From NCBI GenBank assembly GCA_002397465.1, contig DHAP01000052.1, forward strand, positions 1 to 31,683: 31,683 nt of DNA, given 5' to 3'. Both the position numbers and the translations under genes were made by a program. Shown one piece after another: positions 8,309-16,915 of this stretch; position 1 is the first letter of the stretch; every line of letters starts with the position of its first letter. The notes beneath the pieces were generated by a model. It searched no databases. It was not told the origin of the DNA and was given only the letters and a program-made list of their open reading frames with translations. Origin of the DNA: Caryophanales bacterium UBA4951. GTDB lineage: Bacteria > Bacillota_I > Bacilli_A > RFN20 > CAG-826.

Positions 8309-10111
8309 ATGAAGAGGAAAAATACGATTTTCTGCTTGTTGGCCGGTCTACTAGTTTTTTCTATGGCTGGATGCAGCAAGCAAAGCGCGCCACTTGATGA
8401 CGCGCCAACATTCATCGAAGGCAAATACACGGATTTCACTGAGGGGAAGTCCAGTGCTTACACAGTCTCAGACGGCTGGAGCAACAAAGGGATGTTCGGA
8501 TGCACCTGGAGCTCACAGAACCTTTCCTATTCGAACGAAGGCATCAACATGAAGATCACCAAGAACACCGAAACCGGCGTTTATTATGGCGGTGAGCAAA
8601 AGTCATCCGGATCGGATGGCCAGTTCAAATACGGCTATTTCGGCACTTATATGAAGGCCGCGAAAGCCCAAGGCACCACCTCGACTTTCTTCACCTACAC
8701 CGGATCTGGCGAAGACAATCCTCATGACGAGATTGACGTGGAGATCCTTGGCAAAGACACCACCAAAGTCCAGTTCAACTACTTCGTCGACGGAACCGGA
8801 AACCATGAATACATGTATGACCTCAGGTTCGATTCTTCCGAGGACTTCCATCAGTATGGCTTCTATTGGGATGACACCAAAATCATCTGGTTCGTCGATC
8901 TACAACCGGTTTATAGCGTCACGGGCACCGCGATGCCATCAGCCTCTCAAAGAATCTTCCAGAATTTTTGGGTCGGCGATCAAAGCAACTTCAACGCCAA
9001 AGCCTGGCTCGGCTCCTTCGATGATGCCGACTTAGGCTGCACCGCTTACTACAAAAAGGTCACTTACGCCGGACTCGACGGTTCCTTAAGGGAAGTCCCA
9101 GAGCCGGAAAAAGCCCCAAGCCTTGATGAGCTCACCACCATCTCTAGCGGACTTAACTTCCCAGACAGCCGTGAGTACGTCGTCACCAACGCCAGCGACA
9201 ACATGTCCGCCGACGTGACTTATGAAGGCGTCACCAAGTCCTATCACAACATCACCGCCAAGCTCCCTGATTCTTCCAAGACCGCGAATCTCTTCGCGAT
9301 GAAGGTCGAGAACAAAGGCGAGAAACTCGTCAACCTCAGAGTTGACCTTCAGATGGACCAGCCTCTGACCGATGGCGGCATCAAATGTGCCAATACCAAT
9401 GCTTATTATGCCGATGGCGGCGAGACCAAGACCGACCTCAAATGGGGTGGATCCTTCTTTGAGGTGCCAGTCGGAAAGAGCATAACCCTTATCGTCAAAT
9501 ACTATGGACCAGCCACCAACGTCATCTTGATGCCTGATTCCTCAGTCACCAGCACCGAGGCTTGCTCGGGACACTTGCTTATCTCCAACTACATGCTCGG
9601 CGGAACCAATGAATATGTGGCTCCGAAAGATGAAACCACCATCGATGAATCGGCCGGCAAAGCCTTCACAATGGACCTCAAGAGCAACGATTCTTATACC
9701 GTGAGCGGCACCACAAGCGCTGCCGACATCACCTATGCCGACCTCAAAGGAAACTCCTACAAGAACGTCTATTGCGGAGTCACGGCCTCTGAGTTCACCG
9801 ATACCATCGCCCTTTCCTTCCACATCAAGAACAACGGCACCAATTCCCTCCGTATGAGAATCGACGTCAGCTCCGATAGCGGACGCATCAACGCCTCCGC
9901 TGAAGGCATCAACGTGACATCGGTTTCAACCGACCTCACCTATGGCGGATCCTTCTGCACCGTCGCCGCTGGAGAAGAAGGCGTCTTCCGTGTCATCTAT
10001 AGCGGAACCGTCACCAAACTCCTCTTCATGTTTGACACTTCAACAAACTCAGACTCCGCGCTTCATAGCGGTTCCGTGAGTCTCTCCCATTACCTTACAT
10101 ATGGGGCTTAA
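8309..10111 (+). CDS. GH16 beta-glucanase (lichenase type) lipoprotein with two C-terminal repeat domains
   Basis: A 600-residue lipoprotein (lipobox FSMAGC) whose residues about 30-250 are a GH16 laminarinase/lichenase domain. The catalytic motif HDEIDVEILGKDTTKVQFNY contains Glu141 (nucleophile), Asp143 and Glu145 (acid/base) and closely resembles endo-1,3-1,4-beta-glucanases that cut mixed-linkage glucan. After it come two copies (about 270-432 and 449-600) of a roughly 150-residue beta-rich domain with the repeated words YHNITA, GGSFFEV and VILMPDS; two more copies are in the next protein. I do not recognise the domain; glycan binding is a guess. Start: ATG at 8309 with AAAGGAGG (8295-8302) six bases upstream; the in-frame TTG at 8306 is less likely. 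Fifteen bases separate it from the following lipoprotein gene, so they form one operon behind the cre-like site. Confidence 0.93.
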   Translation: MKRKNTIFCLLAGLLVFSMAGCSKQSAPLDDAPTFIEGKYTDFTEGKSSAYTVSDGWSNKGMFGCTWSSQNLSYSNEGINMKITKNTETGVYYGGEQKSSGSDGQFKYGYFGTYMKAAKAQGTTSTFFTYTGSGEDNPHDEIDVEILGKDTTKVQFNYFVDGTGNHEYMYDLRFDSSEDFHQYGFYWDDTKIIWFVDLQPVYSVTGTAMPSASQRIFQNFWVGDQSNFNAKAWLGSFDDADLGCTAYYKKVTYAGLDGSLREVPEPEKAPSLDELTTISSGLNFPDSREYVVTNASDNMSADVTYEGVTKSYHNITAKLPDSSKTANLFAMKVENKGEKLVNLRVDLQMDQPLTDGGIKCANTNAYYADGGETKTDLKWGGSFFEVPVGKSITLIVKYYGPATNVILMPDSSVTSTEACSGHLLISNYMLGGTNEYVAPKDETTIDESAGKAFTMDLKSNDSYTVSGTTSAADITYADLKGNSYKNVYCGVTASEFTDTIALSFHIKNNGTNSLRMRIDVSSDSGRINASAEGINVTSVSTDLTYGGSFCTVAAGEEGVFRVIYSGTVTKLLFMFDTSTNSDSALHSGSVSLSHYLTYGA

Positions 10112-10126
10112 TGAAAGGCAAAAACC

Positions 10127-11332
10127 ATGAATAAAAACAAATGCATATTAGTTTTGTCGGCATTGCTGCTTGCTAGCTGCGCCGGCGGAACCACATCTTC
10201 TACAAATAACAACACTTCCGAAGATCCGACCACCTCCGAGACACCGACTTCGCCAGACGTTTCCAGCAATGAGCCGACGACATCTGATGAGCCAACTACA
10301 TCCGAAGAGCCTGGTAGCAGCGAAGTCGTCGAAGACACCGAGGGCGCCTTGATCCTCAAGTTCGGCGGAAACGATGAGTACACCATCGTCAACAATGCTG
10401 ACAACACCGAGGCCGATGTCTCCTATACTTCCATCAAATCCCTCACTTATCACAATATCACCGCAAATCTTGGTTACACCTTTGACGGCGTTACCAAGTT
10501 CGGCTTGAGCTTCGAGAACACCGGCACCACCACGATCAATATCCGTATGGATGTCATCTCCTCAGCTTACAGCAGTGACAAAGGCGGACACGCCATCAAC
10601 TCCGCGGCCAGCGCCACCGGAGATCTCGTCTATGGCAAAACCGACACCGAATGGGGTGGTTCCTTCTTCACGCTTGAAGGCGGAAAGAAAGGCGCCTGCA
10701 AGGTTGAGGTCTTGAGCGGATACGCTCCAGAATCCGTCCTTTTGATGCTTGATTCCTTCGGCGGCAGCGACACCGATTTACGCACTGGCTCCGTTAAGAT
10801 CAATGGCTACAAAGCCTATAACGGAACCGTCACCCCAGTCAAAGAAGCCGACACCAAAGAAGTCAACATCGGACATTGGAGCCTCAATTCCAGCAAGTTC
10901 AAAAGAGCCGAGGGAACCGAATACACTCAGCTCACCTACACTGGATTGCCAAAGAACGGCTACCGTTACGCCGGCATCGTCGACTCTGGCAAGTTCGGCG
11001 ATGTCGATGCCTATCCTTACGTCACCCTCACTTTGAAGAATAATTCCGATCACGATTCTTTGTTCAGAGTGGACCTCAATGCCAAGAAAGACGATAAGGC
11101 CTATCTCAACGCCTCATCTACTTCCTCAACCGGCCAGGAAACAACGACTGACCTCGTTTACGGCGGTTCTTCAATAACCGTCGCAAGCGGCGCCGTCGCC
11201 AAGATCACCATCAACTACACCGGATCGTTAGGTTTCATCGGCGTCATGGTCGATAACCAGTATCCTGGAGACGAGACAACGATCAACGGGGACATCTCCC
11301 TTGGCAACGTCTTGCTTTTCGCCAAAGAATAA
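10127..11332 (+). CDS. Surface lipoprotein with two copies of the GH16-associated domain
   Basis: A 401-residue lipoprotein: signal peptide ending LLLASC, then a linker rich in Ser, Thr, Pro and Glu with EPTTS-like repeats (about residues 20-70), a typical spacer through the cell wall. The rest is two copies (about 73-235 and 248-401) of the same beta-rich domain found twice in the GH16 protein: compare YHNITA, DLVYG...WGGSFFTL, SVLLMLDS and DLVYGGSSITV, FIGVMVDN. No catalytic motif is visible. It is therefore likely a binding or capture protein that works with the glucanase at the cell surface; the ligand is unknown. GAAAGG at 10113-10118 is the ribosome site. A strong terminator follows the stop. 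Confidence 0.75.
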   Translation: MNKNKCILVLSALLLASCAGGTTSSTNNNTSEDPTTSETPTSPDVSSNEPTTSDEPTTSEEPGSSEVVEDTEGALILKFGGNDEYTIVNNADNTEADVSYTSIKSLTYHNITANLGYTFDGVTKFGLSFENTGTTTINIRMDVISSAYSSDKGGHAINSAASATGDLVYGKTDTEWGGSFFTLEGGKKGACKVEVLSGYAPESVLLMLDSFGGSDTDLRTGSVKINGYKAYNGTVTPVKEADTKEVNIGHWSLNSSKFKRAEGTEYTQLTYTGLPKNGYRYAGIVDSGKFGDVDAYPYVTLTLKNNSDHDSLFRVDLNAKKDDKAYLNASSTSSTGQETTTDLVYGGSSITVASGAVAKITINYTGSLGFIGVMVDNQYPGDETTINGDISLGNVLLFAKE

Positions 11333-11342
11333 AAACGGATCA

Positions 11343-11368
11343 AGCGGGTACCAATCTACCCGCTTTTT
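11343..11368 (+). terminator. Rho-independent terminator after the GH16 operon
   Basis: AGCGGGTA (11343-11350) pairs with TACCCGCT (11357-11364) around a six-base loop, followed by a run of T ending at 11368. It lies 10 bases after the stop of the lipoprotein gene and 20 before the next start, so the secreted protein downstream may be expressed at a lower, read-through level or from its own promoter. Confidence 0.85.
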
Positions 11369-11388
11369 CGTTTTGAAAGGTAAACGAA

Positions 11389-12990
11389 ATGATATCAAAA
11401 ACAAAAAGGACATATGCCATCGTCGCGGCCACTTCTTTATTAGCCCTCTCGACTTTGGCGGCCTCATTAACGTCTAACATCAAAAACAACGTCATGAACG
11501 CCGAGGAGTCAACTTATCAGTACTCCCTGACTTCTTCTAACGCACCAGAAGGATTGTCTACTTCCGAATACTCGAATCTCTCCGATATCGACATCAATAC
11601 CACCACTGGAAACCCCATGAAGTGGGAATACAAATACTGCAAGAAAGATGCCTCCGCCCACGCCATAATCGGCAATAACGAAGCCATCAATCCTGATGGC
11701 ACCAACTTCTACGTCGGAAACACCACCCCGTTCACAGGCGTCAAGAGCGTGAACGTCACCTTCTCAGGAAGCGACATGCTCTATGTCTATGGCTCAACCG
11801 ACGCCACCTCATACGTCCGTATCGCCGACATGGGCGAATCGGGAACGGTAAATCTTGCCCCTGGATACCAATACTTCCGTTTTTTGAATGGGTCCTATTC
11901 CAAGGTTGATTTGGTCTTGACCAGCGTCGCCTTCACCTATACTTGCGACCATGTGAACACAAGCGAGTCAGCCGACCGCAGCAACAATCTCGGCGCCACT
12001 CCATCATTCTCCTATGACTATAGCACCGAAATTCATAGAGACGGCGGAAGCAAATCCATTGAGATAGTCAAACCAACAGGTTACAGCAGCAACGTTTATT
12101 TCTCGTTGTCTGATTCCGTATTGAATTGGAGCGATTATTCCAATTACAGCTTGGTCTTCTACGCTAGATACAGCGAAGATGCTGTCATCGATGAGGGCAA
12201 AACCTATGACAGTATTAAAACGGTCTTATATAAAGACGATACACAGTCCACAAAATTCAATGGCGAATATGCGCCACACCTTGACACAACGTACAAATCA
12301 AGTTGGTATAAATACGTAATGCCTTTGGCGACCACGTTCCCAAACAAAAATAACTACACCGGCTTCCAGTATGTCAGAATCGGACCCAATTATACTTTAA
12401 CTGCCGGATCGATCTTCTTTGACGACATCCACCTTGAAGGCGGAGACATGAGAACGCCTGTGGCTCCTGAAAATGAGACCAACGACCTCTCGAACAGCAT
12501 CACCAACGTCAAGAGCTGGAACGACAATTTCACTTATCGTCAAAGCGTCGATGTCAGTGATTCATCATTAAGCTCATACTCAAGAAAGATAACCTGCGAT
12601 GACTCAGGATCCAAATATCCGTTCCTTGACTCAGATAGACTAGGAAACACCGACAATGCCGGAAAAGTCCTGACATTCGACATCAAAGGCGTCTCCAACT
12701 GGAACGATTCGATCCAAATCAAATTCAAATCCGGAACCAAAGTCTGCATGGCCAGAGGGGCCTCGCTTGCCACATTAACGAGCGGCATTGACGGGCTCAC
12801 CTATACCGCGCTGGCAAATGATTGGTACCGCGTCAGCATGAAGTTCGATACGGTTTACGCTTCTAAATCAACAAACGTGACGATAGAGGCCTATAGTGCC
12901 AACTCCAGCAGTTGGTATGGCTTCCAGTTCCTTGTGACCAGTCATTCGACCCCGGGAATCATTCTTGTCGACAACATGTCTATTGCCTAA
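11389..12990 (+). CDS. Secreted protein of three carbohydrate-binding-like beta domains
   Basis: A 533-residue exported protein: signal peptide (hydrophobic residues about 9-26, no lipobox) followed by three beta-rich segments at roughly 40-185, 200-355 and 365-533. The second and third end in GSIFFDDIHLEGG and GIILVDNMSIA, the closing strand pattern of galactose-binding-like or CBM4/9-type carbohydrate-binding domains. No catalytic motif, sortase signal or membrane anchor is seen, so it should be released or held by its glycan ligand. Its place directly after the glucanase cluster supports a substrate-binding or solubilising role; this is inference. Start chosen from GAAAGG (11375-11380) 8 bases upstream of the ATG. 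Confidence 0.65.
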   Translation: MISKTKRTYAIVAATSLLALSTLAASLTSNIKNNVMNAEESTYQYSLTSSNAPEGLSTSEYSNLSDIDINTTTGNPMKWEYKYCKKDASAHAIIGNNEAINPDGTNFYVGNTTPFTGVKSVNVTFSGSDMLYVYGSTDATSYVRIADMGESGTVNLAPGYQYFRFLNGSYSKVDLVLTSVAFTYTCDHVNTSESADRSNNLGATPSFSYDYSTEIHRDGGSKSIEIVKPTGYSSNVYFSLSDSVLNWSDYSNYSLVFYARYSEDAVIDEGKTYDSIKTVLYKDDTQSTKFNGEYAPHLDTTYKSSWYKYVMPLATTFPNKNNYTGFQYVRIGPNYTLTAGSIFFDDIHLEGGDMRTPVAPENETNDLSNSITNVKSWNDNFTYRQSVDVSDSSLSSYSRKITCDDSGSKYPFLDSDRLGNTDNAGKVLTFDIKGVSNWNDSIQIKFKSGTKVCMARGASLATLTSGIDGLTYTALANDWYRVSMKFDTVYASKSTNVTIEAYSANSSSWYGFQFLVTSHSTPGIILVDNMSIA

Positions 12991-12993
12991 GGT

Positions 12994-13027
12994 AACGGGG
13001 CTGAGAAAATCAGCCCCGTTAGTTTTT
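12994..13027 (+). terminator. Rho-independent terminator after the secreted protein gene
   Basis: An 11-bp perfect stem, AACGGGGCTGA (12994-13004) with TCAGCCCCGTT (13010-13020), a GAAAA loop, then AG and five T (13023-13027). Strong hairpin directly after the stop codon. Confidence 0.92.
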
Positions 13028-13042
13028 CTACCAGCCAAGTTA

Positions 13043-13051
13043 TGCTAAAAT
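13043..13051 (+). promoter_or_regulatory. Possible extended -10 promoter of regulator pair 1
   Basis: TGCTAAAAT is an extended -10 element (TGn plus TAAAAT). No good -35 is present; the region upstream is the terminator T-run. The start codon at 13067 is only about 15 bases downstream, so the 5' leader would be very short. Confidence 0.4.
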
Positions 13052-13066
13052 TCAAGCGGTGATATT

Positions 13067-13765
13067 ATGTTCAAAATAGCAATCGTAGATGATAAACCAT
13101 CGGATGCCGAATACCTAAAAAGCCTTCTTTCGTCATACCCCCAGTTCAAAGATGGTGGGGCCACGATCGACTTTTACGATAACCCCATCAACTTCCTTGA
13201 CCACTTCAAGAAACTCTATGACATCATCTTCTTAGACATCAACATGCCTTTGATGAATGGCTTGGAGTTAGGGAGAAGAATCAAGGATTCGGATGATCGT
13301 TCCAACATCATCTTCACGACCTCTTATGCCTCTCTTGCCATCAATGGCTACGAGATAAACGCTTTCGACTTCCTCGTGAAGCCCATCAAACAGAAAGACC
13401 TTTTTGCCTCGCTTGACAGGCTTGTCAAAAGGATCATGGAGAAGAACACCGCGAAGATCGCCATCCGCATCAAACATGGCTACAAGGCCATCGCCGCCCG
13501 CGACATCTATTACGTCGAGGTAGTTAGACATGAATTGATCGTCCACTGCACCGATGAGCAATATTCATTCCGTGGCGTCTTGAAGAACATCGAACAGGAA
13601 CTTGGAGATGGTTTTGCCAAGTGTTCCATCTGCTATCTGGTCAACCTCGATTACGTCGATTCCATATCCGGGGACGAGGTGCTTCTACCTAATGGCATCC
13701 ACCTTCCGATCTCTAGGAGCAAAAAGCAGGAATTCACCGAGAAGTTCCTTGAACGGATTTCATGA
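13067..13765 (+). CDS. LytTR-family response regulator, pair 1 (AgrA-like)
   Basis: A 232-residue cytoplasmic transcription regulator. Residues 1-118 are a receiver domain with the acidic pocket at Asp8-Asp9, phospho-acceptor Asp57 in IIFLDINMP, a Thr in FTTSY and Lys-Pro in FLVKPIK. Residues about 135-230 are a LytTR DNA-binding domain (YYVEVVRHELIVHC, YLVNLDYV, LPISRSKKQEF). Such proteins bind pairs of 9-bp sites 21 bp apart. Its stop overlaps the start of the kinase gene by four bases (ATGA). GGTGAT 5' of the ATG is the probable ribosome site. Direct targets are unknown; the glucanase cluster immediately upstream is the obvious candidate. Confidence 0.92.
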   Translation: MFKIAIVDDKPSDAEYLKSLLSSYPQFKDGGATIDFYDNPINFLDHFKKLYDIIFLDINMPLMNGLELGRRIKDSDDRSNIIFTTSYASLAINGYEINAFDFLVKPIKQKDLFASLDRLVKRIMEKNTAKIAIRIKHGYKAIAARDIYYVEVVRHELIVHCTDEQYSFRGVLKNIEQELGDGFAKCSICYLVNLDYVDSISGDEVLLPNGIHLPISRSKKQEFTEKFLERIS

Positions 13766-15069
13766 AGCTTGGGATAATCTGGCAGTTTGAGTATGTTTTG
13801 ACGCTTCTATGCGCGACTTTAGCCATCACCTTCCACATCGAGAAAAAGAAACATGGATGGCTTTATTTTTTCTTGTCCTTCTTGGTTTTTGAAGGTATCT
13901 GGCTCTTACGCAACATACCAGGCTTCCCCGAGCAAATCATGGCCTTGTTCTATTTCATCATCTTCCTTTGCTTGGTCGCGGCCCTCTTTCTCTCCTTGGA
14001 CGTCAATTGGATGCAGGCCATCTTCTTGGCCACCGCCTCGTTGAGCCTTCAGCATCTTTCCTATAAGCTGACACTCATCATCTCAACGATCATCGGAATT
14101 GAGGTCAGAGACACCGATTACTATTTCCTTATTGAGTTGTTCGTTCTTTTATTGACGAGTTTCTTGGCCTACTTCTTCTTTGGAAGGAAACTCAAAGACA
14201 AGGAGATAAAGATATCTTCTACTTTGACCCTGGCCATCTCCTTCATCATGGTCTTTGCCAGCATCATCATCTCTTTCTACACCCAGCAGGTCATATTCGA
14301 CCATCTCCATGACGAGGTCTTCGCCTCTGTCTTAATCCATCTATTAAGCGTCATCGTCTGCTTGGCCACTTTGACAATCCTTTATCAAGACGTCGTCACC
14401 AATAGCCTAAAAGAAGAAAACCAGATCATGCAGCTGATGTTCCAAAAGGACAAAGAGAGATACAACCTCGCCAAGATCACCTCCGAACGCATCCGCATCA
14501 AATACCATGACCTGAAGCATGAGATGAGCCAAAGAGAGTTAGACGAGGAAGAGATGAAAGACTTCAAGGAAACGGAGACGAACTACCAGTCCTTGATGTT
14601 CTCCGGGAGCAAAGCCCTCGACCTCATCTTGATGGAAAAGCAGTTCTTGGCTTCCAAGGAAAACTGCCACATCACCGCTCTCGTGGATGGCGAGGCCATC
14701 GCCTTCATCAAGTCCTATCAGATCTATTCGATGATGGGCAATCTATTGGACAATGCCATCGAGGCCGCGAAAGAGATGCCAAACGAGGAAGAAAGAATCA
14801 TCAAGGTCGAGATATCCAAGATCAGGGACAACTCCCTCATCTCCGTCACCAATCACATGATGAAGGCCCCGGAGATGAAGAACTCCATGCCTCTTACCAC
14901 CAAGAAGGACAAAGAGAACCACGGCTATGGCCTCAAGTCCATCAAGAGCGTAGTCGACCAATATAGAGGCATCATGAACATCAAGACGGCCAACAACGTC
15001 TTCGAGGTCAAGATTTTGTTCCCATACGTCGAAAAGCCTGCCAGCAAGCCTAATCAAGAAGGCAAATAA
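13762..15069 (+). CDS. AgrC-like sensor histidine kinase, pair 1
   Basis: A 435-residue membrane kinase of the peptide/quorum-sensing (HPK10, GHKL) class. About six transmembrane segments fill residues 1-215, a coiled coil follows, and the phosphorylated His249 lies in KYHDLKHE. The ATP-binding domain has the N box (GNLLDNAIEAA) and G box (ENHGYGLKSI). Kinases of this type usually sense a small molecule or peptide with the membrane region. No autoinducer or processing-protease gene is next to it, so the signal is unknown; glycan products or a peptide encoded elsewhere are possible. Translationally coupled to its regulator by a 4-base overlap. Confidence 0.92.
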   Translation: MKLGIIWQFEYVLTLLCATLAITFHIEKKKHGWLYFFLSFLVFEGIWLLRNIPGFPEQIMALFYFIIFLCLVAALFLSLDVNWMQAIFLATASLSLQHLSYKLTLIISTIIGIEVRDTDYYFLIELFVLLLTSFLAYFFFGRKLKDKEIKISSTLTLAISFIMVFASIIISFYTQQVIFDHLHDEVFASVLIHLLSVIVCLATLTILYQDVVTNSLKEENQIMQLMFQKDKERYNLAKITSERIRIKYHDLKHEMSQRELDEEEMKDFKETETNYQSLMFSGSKALDLILMEKQFLASKENCHITALVDGEAIAFIKSYQIYSMMGNLLDNAIEAAKEMPNEEERIIKVEISKIRDNSLISVTNHMMKAPEMKNSMPLTTKKDKENHGYGLKSIKSVVDQYRGIMNIKTANNVFEVKILFPYVEKPASKPNQEGK

Positions 15070-15106
15070 AAAGAGCCGGGACCATAAGGAAATCCTGGCT
15101 CTTTTT
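15068..15106. terminator. Bidirectional terminator between kinase 1 and the permease
   Basis: AAAAAGAGCC-GGGA (15068-15081) pairs with TCCT-GGCTCTTTTT (15093-15106) with one mismatch and an 11-base loop. A-run on one side and T-run on the other allow it to stop transcription of both converging genes. Confidence 0.9.
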
Positions 15107-15118
15107 AATACAATCAGC

Positions 15119-16846
15119 CTAAATTGCAGGGATAATCAAAACCCCAATAAGCATGATTCCTGTGAGAACGGCGGTCGGAATGCCTATTTCCTTTAAGGAG
15201 ATCGGCATCCCTCCTTCAGGGTTCTTTTTAATCTCGGTAAGCTTCAATAAGCAATAGACACCCAAGCCCAAAGCCACCCCGACGGCGATGGAAGAACTGA
15301 CTAAGGTTCCAACCACCACGGCGATCCAGCTGGCTGACTCGCTGAGCGACTTCCAATTGATGTCCATCGCGTGTTTGAGCATCGATAAACCGATGAAGAC
15401 CATCAAGGCATCGACGACTCCAAAGGAGCATTCGATGACCGTTTGAAGAGTCCCTGAATTCAAATGCCCATACATATTGGTTTGAGCGTTGTAGCTGGTC
15501 CCGGTCGCAAAGACAGTCGGTACCACCCAGGCAAACAAGCTCAGCACCAATCCGATGCCCACGACAAGTGAGGAAATGCCAGACTTGGCTTTGTCTTCAC
15601 TGCCGACAAGCGACGATTTACTGATCTCGACCGGCGGAACGCCAAACATAGGCGCGATGACGTTGATCCCAGCGTTGCAGATGAGAGCAAGTTTGCTTTC
15701 TTTCTCGACACTTGAATATTCGATCTCCGCGGAGTCATTGACGCCATCGATGCTTCCTTTGGCGTCTAATAAAGACATGGCGGTAAAGGAAACGACGCTT
15801 CCGAGAATCAACGTGAAGAGATTGCCGGTATACGAAGAGAAATCAAACCCTTCGGTGAAAACTTTGTCAAAGGAGAAATACTTCAAGCCAACCGTGAGGA
15901 TGTGGCCCATATAAGAGTCATCCCCGCCGATGAGCCAGATGCGGCCCCAGCTGGTGAAGGTCGAATAGCAGAAGATCAAACCAAGGACGATGAAGAGCCC
16001 CTGCCCGATCAACAAGCTCCATAGATAAGGATGCTTGAACTTTCTTCCTTTGAAGATCAAAGCCAGGATCAAGGCCACCACCGCGGAAATGAATCCTATC
16101 TCAAGATATGGATGATACTTGTCATAGGTGTAGGAGAAGCCGCCGATCGTGGTGATATAGCCAATCTGAAGAGTAGAATTGGAATTTCCCATGATCCCGA
16201 TGCCGAAGATGCTGAGTCCGCTATCATTGATTGAGATAAGACCCGAGAGCTGCAAGGCATAGAAGGCGATCAATAAGCCAATCGCGGCCTTAAGGGCTTT
16301 CTGGAGATGAAGCGGCAGTCCCTTCCTTAGGAAATCCCTGACTTGAGGGATACTCACAATCAAGGCGTATACGATCGAAGAGATGAAGCATAAGGCCAAT
16401 AGATTGTAATAAGTCAGGCCATTTGAGGCGCCCCAAGTCGAGATCATCAAAGTCGTGAACACCAAAGACGTGCTTTGGCTTAACGGCAGCCTTGCGACTA
16501 ATCCGATCGCCAAGGTCCCGATAATCGAGACGATGGTGCAGGCAAAATAAATACTGGCGATGATATCGGCGTTCGTCCCATAGTCATTGACGTCGGTGAT
16601 GAGATATTGGCTGATCACCTGCATGTTGATGAAGATGGCGCAGATGATGAATATCAAAGAGCTGATGCCCGAGGTGATTTCGCTCTTCAAAGAGCCGCCC
16701 CTATCGATATGATGGAAGTACTTGTTGAGCCAAAGAGAAAATTTGCTCGGTCCCTTGGGAGTCTTGTCCTCTTCCTCATCGTCATCATCATCGAAAAAAC
16801 TTCTTTTTTTCTTTTCTTTTATTTCTGGTTCAATGGTTACTTCCAT
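15119..16846 (-). CDS. NCS2/AzgA-like nucleobase permease
   Basis: A 575-residue polytopic membrane transporter with at least ten hydrophobic segments, related to the NCS2 family that takes up purines or pyrimidines by proton symport. Segments such as GLVARLPLSQSTSLVFTTLM, LTYYNLLALCFISSIVYAL, ALKAAIGLLIAFYALQLSG and the SLLDAKGSIDGVND loop correspond to the AzgA group, but the usual NAFFAYT and DTxGTL motifs are changed, so the substrate is uncertain. The N-terminus has a strongly acidic run of Asp and Glu (about residues 19-27) flanked by Lys. AAAGGAA lies before the ATG. A terminator (16874-16907) separates it from the GH3-2 operon, so it probably has its own weak promoter or is read through. 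Confidence 0.75.
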   Translation of the reverse strand: MEVTIEPEIKEKKKRSFFDDDDDEEEDKTPKGPSKFSLWLNKYFHHIDRGGSLKSEITSGISSLIFIICAIFINMQVISQYLITDVNDYGTNADIIASIYFACTIVSIIGTLAIGLVARLPLSQSTSLVFTTLMISTWGASNGLTYYNLLALCFISSIVYALIVSIPQVRDFLRKGLPLHLQKALKAAIGLLIAFYALQLSGLISINDSGLSIFGIGIMGNSNSTLQIGYITTIGGFSYTYDKYHPYLEIGFISAVVALILALIFKGRKFKHPYLWSLLIGQGLFIVLGLIFCYSTFTSWGRIWLIGGDDSYMGHILTVGLKYFSFDKVFTEGFDFSSYTGNLFTLILGSVVSFTAMSLLDAKGSIDGVNDSAEIEYSSVEKESKLALICNAGINVIAPMFGVPPVEISKSSLVGSEDKAKSGISSLVVGIGLVLSLFAWVVPTVFATGTSYNAQTNMYGHLNSGTLQTVIECSFGVVDALMVFIGLSMLKHAMDINWKSLSESASWIAVVVGTLVSSSIAVGVALGLGVYCLLKLTEIKKNPEGGMPISLKEIGIPTAVLTGIMLIGVLIIPAI

Positions 16847-16873
16847 AAATAGTTCCTTTCGTTAACGGATAAA

Positions 16874-16907
16874 GGGGCCTCCGCCTTTTTAAGGGCGGAG
16901 GCACCCC
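16874..16907 (-). terminator. Terminator after the lipoprotein gene of the GH3-2 operon
   Basis: On the minus strand GGGGTGCCTCCGCC pairs with GGCGGAGGCCCC (one bulged T), followed by TTTATCC. It starts 9 bases after the lipoprotein stop codon and ends 28 bases before the permease start. Confidence 0.75.
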
Positions 16908-16915
16908 TTGGAGGC

